64,000 bases of DNA from Balanoglossus misakiensis. Its lineage: Eukaryota; Hemichordata. Every line of letters starts with the position of its first letter. Position 1 is the stretch's first letter. The notes under the pieces were generated by a model that was given only the letters and a program-made list of their open reading frames with translations, searched no databases and was not told where the DNA came from. The stretch spans positions 682,001 to 746,000 of the forward strand of contig CM082584.2 of assembly GCA_040954595.2 (NCBI GenBank). Direction: 5' to 3'. The position numbers and the translations under genes are program-made. Shown piece by piece: positions 58,228 through 64,000 of this stretch.

Positions 58228-60275
58228 TACATTATATGCGGTACGCCGATGTTAGCTTACCCGGCAGTACTGCAGGCCGTGCCCCCAAATAACGTCGGTG
58301 TGTGAAACGCCCTGGTTAAATTCGGGCTTTCTCTATAAATTAACAGGCAATAATGCAGTCCTACCCGAACAAATGTCGAGTGTTGACCCGCTGTGACTTT
58401 CCCTCTTCGGTTTGCCCGACTTAGCCAACGTCTTTGTACTAATGTGTCGGGTCTTTTGCAGAGCCAGGCCGAAGGAAATCCGACTTGATCACCGTTGCTA
58501 ACGAACGCTAGTGTCTGTCATGGTGTGCCGGGGTTTTAGTCGAGCCAGGCCGTAGGAGATCTGACTTGATCATCGTGGTCAATGTACGCGTGTTTCCGCT
58601 CTAAAGTGCCGGGGCTTCAGCTAAACCATGCCGTAGGAAATCCGACGTAATCACCGTTGATAACTTACGCCAGTCTGTGTCATATAGAGCCGGTGCACCA
58701 GCCGAATCACGCCGTAGGAAATCTGACTTGATCAACGTGGTCAATGTACGCCTGTTTCTGCTCTAGAGTGCCGGGGCTTCAGCTGAGCCAGGCCGTAGGA
58801 AACCCGACGTGATTACCGTTGTTAACTTACGCCAGTCTGTGTCCTATATATAGTGCCGGGGCATCAGCCGTGCCAGGCCGAAGGAAATGTGAGTAGATCA
58901 ACGTGGTCTCTGTACGCGTGTTTCTGCTCTAGAGTGCCGGGGCTTTATCCAAGCCATGCCGTAGAAAATCTGACTTGATCACCGTTGCTAACGTACGATA
59001 GTGTCTGTCATAGTGTGCCGGGGTTTTAGTCGAGCCAAGCCGTAGGAGATCAGACTTCATCAACGTGGTCTCTGTACGCGTGTTTCTGCTCTAGAGTGCC
59101 GGGGCTTTATCCAAGCCATGCCGTAGAAAATCTGACTTGATCACCGTTGCTAACGTACGCTAGTGTCTGTCATATTGTGACGGAGATTTAGCCGAGCCAG
59201 GCCGTAGAAAAATCGACTTGTTCAACGTTACCAGTGTGCAACTGTTTCTGCTCTAGAGTGTCAGGGTTTTAGCCGACTTATGCTGTAGGAAATCTGAGTT
59301 GATGAACGGGAATTCAATGTTAGAAAACCCGTGTGGAAAGTATCTCCTCCCGTTTGAAACTAAGAAAAGAATTTATTCTTATTTATTTTGTTAAAAAGAC
59401 AATTTTTCGAAAAAAAGTCGAAAATGGTAATTTTGTCTTGGGTGATTCAAATTATACCACCTTTTCTGGAATTTGCAGCACTTTTTACAAGAGAACGACA
59501 CTTCATGCTCCATAATATTTCCGAAAATGAAGAAAATAGTTAATTTTTTATGATTTTTTAAAAATTTACCATTTTTGTCAAAATATGGCCAAAATGGCTA
59601 TTTTTTCTTGAATTCCGTCAATATCTCTGCATTTTTGGAGTGGTCGAAAGTTTTAACATACAATCAACATGTCATATATGATCAGGGCACCACATTTGAA
59701 GAACAAAGGTTTTTTTATTTTTTTTTCTAAAAATGACATTTTCAAGGAAAATTTGGTAAAACGCAATTTTGTCTGCAGTGAGCCAAATTAGACGGTCTTT
59801 TGTGGAATTTGTATCGATATATACATACGAAGAGCATTCTATACTCCATCAGATTTCCAAAAATGTAGAAAACAGGTATTTTTTGTAATTTTCAAAAATT
59901 TACCATTTTGACCAAATTGTGGCTAAAATTGTTATTTTCGTGTTGAATGCCGCCAGTGTCACTGCTTTTAAAAGTCATAAAAACTTTTAACATACAAGCA
60001 ATTGTTTATATATGATCAGGTCACCGAATTAAAAAAATAAAGAATGTTTTGCCTAAAAATGACCTTTTTGGTGCAAAAACGAATAAAACGCAATTTTGTA
60101 TTAAATCAGCTCATTCAGAGTGCATTTTTTATAATCAGCACCATTTTTACATTTATTGGAAATTTCATACATCATCAGATATCCAAATATGAAAAAATGA
60201 TTTAGATTTTAGATGATTGTCCAAAATTAGCTGATATCTAATAAATGTAGTATTGAACCGTTCTGTCCCCCCCCC
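58228..60275 (-). repeat. Satellite unit R18
   Basis: The linker and A/B block copy R17 almost exactly. From about 59.3 kb the AT half changes to a different variant (CTCCTCCCG at about 59346), another internal switch point. Confidence 0.9.
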
Positions 60276-62818
60276 TACATTATATGCGGTACGCCGATGT
60301 CAGCTTACCCGGCAGTACTGCAGGCCGTGCCCCCAAATAACGTCGGTGTGTGAAACGCCCTGGTTAAATTCGGGCTTTCTCTATAAATTAACAGGCAATA
60401 ATGCAGTCCTACCCGAACAAATGTCGAGTGTTGACCCGCTGTGACTTTCCCTCTTCGGTTTGCCCGACTTAGCCAACGTCTTTGTACAAGAGGGTCGGGT
60501 CTTTTGCCGAGCCAGGCCGAAGGAAATCCGACTTGATTACCGTTGCTAACGAACGCTAGTGTCTGTCATGGTGTGCCGGGGTTTTAGTCGAACCAGGCCG
60601 TAGGAAATCTGACTTGATCAACGTGGTCAATGTACGCGTGTTTCCGCTCTAAAGTGCCTGGGCTTCAGCTAAACCATGCCGTAGGAAATCCGACGTAATC
60701 ACCGTTGATAACTTACGCCAGTCTGTGTCATATAGAGCCGGTGCACCAGCCGAACCAGGCCGTAGGAAATCTGACTTGATCAACGTGGTCAATGTACGCC
60801 TGTTTCTGCTCTAGAGTGCCGGGGCTTCAGCTGATCCAGGCCGTAGGAAACCCGACGTGATTACCGTTGTTAACTTACGCCAGTCTGTGTCCTATATATA
60901 TTGCGGGGCATCAGCCGTGCCAGGCCTAAGGAAATGTGAGTAGATCAATGTGGTCTCTGTACGCGTGTTTCTGCTCTAGAATGCCAGGGCTTTAGCCAAG
61001 CCATGCCGTAGGAAATCTGACTTGATCAACGTTGCTAACGAACGCTAGTGTCTGTCATAGTGTGCCGGGGTTTTAGTCGAGCCAAGCCGTAGGAGATCTG
61101 ACTTGATCATCGTGGTCAATGTACGCGTGTTTCCGCTCTAAAGTGCCGGGGCTTGAGCTAAAACAGGCCGTAGGAAATCCGACGTAATCACCGTTGATAA
61201 CTTACGCCAGTCTGTGTCATATAGAGCCGGTGCACCAGCGGAGTCACGCCGTAGGACATCTGACTTGATCAACGTGGTCAATGTACGCCTGTTTCTGCTC
61301 TAGAGTGCCGGGGCTTCAGCTGAGCCAGGCCGTAGGAAACCCGACGTGATTACCGTTGTTAACTTACGCCAGTCTGTGTCCTATATATAGTGCCGGGGCA
61401 TCAGCTGTGCCAGGCCGAAGGAAATGGGAGTAGATCAACGTGGTCTCTGTACGCGTGTTTCTGCTCTAGAGTGCCGGGGCTTTAGCCAAGCCATGCCGTA
61501 GGAAATCTGACTTGATCAACGTTGCTAACGAACGCTAGTGTCTGTCATAGTGTGCCGGGGTTTTAGTCGAGCCAAGCCGTAGGAGATCAGACTTGATCAA
61601 CGTGGTCTCTGTACGCGTGTTTCTGCTCTAGAGTGCCGGGGCTTTATCCCAGCCATGCCGTAGAAAATCTGACTTGATCACCGTTGCTAACGTGCGCTAG
61701 TGTCTGTCATATTGTGACGGAGATTTAGCCGAGCCAGGCCGTAGAAAAATCGACTTGTTCAACGTTACCATTGTGCAACTGTTTCTGCTCTAGAGTGTCA
61801 GGGTTTTAGCCGACTTATGCTGTAGGAAATCTGAGTTGATGAATGGGAATTCAATGTTAAAAAACCTGTGTGGAAAGTGTCTCTACCCTTTTGAAACTAA
61901 GAAAATAATTTATTCTTATTTATTTTGTAAAAATCACAATTTTTCGAAAAAAAGTCGAAAATGGTAATTTTGTCATGGGTAATTCAAATTATACCGCCTT
62001 TTCTGGAATTTGCAGCACTTTTTACAAGAGAACGACACTTCATGCTCCATAATATTTCCGAAAATGAAGAAAAGAGTTAATTTTTTATGATTTTTTAAAA
62101 ATTTACCATTTTTGTCAAAATATGGCCAAAATTGCTATTTTTTCATGATTTCCGTCAATATCTCTGCATTTTTGGAGTGGTCGAAAGTTTTAACATACAA
62201 TCAACATGTCATATATGATCAGGGCACCAAATTCGAAGAACAAAGGTTTTTTTTATTTTTTTTTCTAAAAATGACATTTTCAAGGAAAATTTGGTAAAAC
62301 GCAATTTTGTCTGCAGTGAGCCAAATTGGCCGTTTTTTTTGTGGAATTTGTATCGATATATGTATACGAAGAGCATTCTATACTCCATCAGATTTCCGAA
62401 AATGTAGAAAACAGGTATTTTTTGTAATTTTCAAAAATTTACCATTTTGACCGAATTGTGGCTAAAATTGTTCTTTTCGTGTTGAATGCCGCCAGTGTCA
62501 CTGCTTTTAAAAGTCATTAAAACTTTTAACATACAAGCAATTGTTTATATATGATCAGGTCACCGAATTTAAAGAATAAAGAATGTTTTCCCTAAAAATG
62601 ACCTTTTTGGTGCAAAAACGAATAAAACGCAATTTTGTATTAAATCAGCTCATTCAGAGTGCATTTTTTATAATCAGCACCATTTTTACATATAATGGAA
62701 ATTTCATACATCATCAGATATCCAAATATGAAAAAATGATTAAGATTTTAGATGATTGTCCAAAAGTAGCTGATATCTAATAAATATAGTATTGAACCGT
62801 TCTGTTCCCCCCCCCCCC
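60276..62818 (-). repeat. Longest satellite unit R19: three extra A/B dimers
   Basis: 2543 bp, about 490 bp above normal, equal to six monomers. It matches R10 at 18,937 bp offset in its second half and at 18,775 bp offset before the extra dimer. R10 and R19 therefore share ancestry and differ by exactly one dimer. Confidence 0.9.
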
Positions 62819-64000
62819 TACATTAAATGCGGTACGCCGATGTCAGCTTACCCGTCAGTACTGCAGGCCGTGCCCACAACTAACGTCGGTGATTGAAACG
62901 CCCTGGTTAAATTCGGGCTTTCTCTATAAATTGACAGGCAATATTGTAGTCCTACCGGAACAAATGTCGAGTGTTGACCCGCTGTGACTTTCCCTCTTCG
63001 GTTTGCCCGACTTAGCCAACGTCTTTGTACTAGAGTGTCGGGTGTTTTGCAGAGCCAGGCCGCAGGAAATCCGACTTGATCACCGTTGCTAACGAACGCT
63101 AGTGTCTGTCATGGTGTGCCGGGGTTTTAGTCGAGCCAGGCCGTAGGAGATCTGACTTGATCATCGTGGTCAATGTACGCGTGTTTCCGCTCTAAAGTGC
63201 CGGGGCTTCAGCTAAACCAGGCCGTAGGAAATCCGACGTAATCACCGTTGATAACTTACGCCATTCTGTGTCATATAGAGCCGGTGCACCAGCCGAGTCA
63301 CGCCGTAGGAATCTAATTTGATCAACGTGGTCAATGTACGCCTGTTTCTGCTCTAGAGTGCCGGGGCTTCAGCTGAGCCAGGCCGTAGGAAACCCGACGT
63401 GATTACCGTTGTTAACTTACGCCAGTCTGTGTCCTATATATAGTGCGGGGCATCAGCCGTGCCAGGCCTAAGGAAATGTGAGTAGATCAATGTGGTCTCT
63501 GTACGCGTGTTTCTGCTCTAGAATGCCAGGGCTTTAGCCAAGCCATGCCGTAGGAAATCTGAATTGATCAACGTTGCTAACGAACGCTAGTGTCTGTCAT
63601 AGTGTGCCGGGGTTTTAGTCGAGCCAAGCCGTAGGAGATCTGACTTGATCATCGTGGTCAATGTACGCGTGTTTCCGCTCTAAAGTGCCGGGGCTTGAGC
63701 TAAACCAGGCCGTAGGAAATCCGACGTAATCACCGTTGATAACTTACGCCAGTCTGTGTCATATAGAGCCGGTGCACCAGCCGAGTCACGCCGTAGGAAT
63801 CTGATTTGATCAACGTGGTCAATGTACGCCTGTTTCTGCTCTAGAGTGCCGGGGCTTCAGCTGAGCCAGGCCGTAGGAAACCCGACGTGATTACCGTTGT
63901 TAACTTACGCAAGTCTGTGTCCTATATATACTGCCGGGGCATCAGCCGTGCCAGGCCGAAGGAAATGTGAGTAGATCAACGTGGTTTCTGTACGCGTGTT
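62819..64000 (-). repeat. Satellite unit R20 (cut by window end)
   Basis: Linker and at least 12 A/B monomers. It carries the TGCGGGGCATCAGCC variant (about 63444) and chimeric monomer seen in R10 and R19, so it is another expanded unit. The array continues past the window. Confidence 0.9.

Larger units (their letters stand above)
24091..64000 (-). repeat. Satellite array, right arm (minus orientation)
   Basis: About 40 kb of the same satellite, reverse-complemented. Unit boundaries are marked by the C tract (complement of the G tract) before TACATTATATGCGG. Tract starts are 24771, 26828, 28386, 30587, 32639, 33848, 35400, 37727, 39778, 41492, 43870, 45923, 47976, 50026, 52075, 54126, 56173, 58221, 60267 and 62807. 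Most spacings are 2046-2053 bp; exceptions are listed individually. There is no gene and only one small foreign insertion (36269-36455). Confidence 0.96.

Overview
This window is eukaryotic and shows no host gene. It is almost entirely a large satellite array carrying one nested pair of mobile elements. The BEL/Pao retrotransposon, a group known only from animals, makes this a metazoan genome. A marine invertebrate is plausible, but the species cannot be named from the sequence.

Layout. (1) 1-11268: six copies, the first partial, of a ~2.05 kb tandem unit in plus orientation. (2) 11269-22796: an insertion interrupting the sixth unit. It is a minus-strand BEL/Pao retrotransposon (gag, protease, reverse transcriptase, RNase H, integrase), itself split by a 4,593-bp noncoding DNA transposon at 13621-18213. 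(3) 22797-24090: the satellite resumes in plus orientation. (4) 24091-64000: after an inversion junction the same satellite continues for ~40 kb in the opposite orientation, in about 20 units of 1.2-2.5 kb.

Satellite unit. Each unit has three layers. An AT-rich half holds about 2.7 diverged copies of a ~320-330-bp monomer (M1, M2, truncated M3). A CpG-rich half holds about 10.6 monomers of ~81 bp that strictly alternate between two types (A/B, a ~162-bp dimer). A ~215-bp single-copy linker ends in a poly-G tract of 7-16 bases. Length variants fit unequal exchange at each layer: loss or gain of whole A/B dimers, loss of exactly one AT monomer, and duplication of blocks of units (repeat offsets of about 2.05, 3.94, 7.0, 18.9 and 21.2 kb).

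Order of events. The BEL element entered an existing satellite unit. The DNA transposon then entered the pol region at a TA dinucleotide and duplicated it. Apart from that insertion the gag-pol frame has no stop codon, so both events look fairly recent. The retroelement nevertheless appears dead: it is split, has no 3' LTR in the window, and its integrase lacks the cysteine pair of the N-terminal zinc finger.

Most notable signal. The DNA transposon has 13-bp CACTG... terminal inverted repeats. Inside each end is a strikingly regular series of 16-bp imperfect palindromes (about GGYTTGNNNNCAARCC), 12 at the left end and 17 at the right, spaced about 32 bp apart (three helical turns). This looks like a phased binding-site array.
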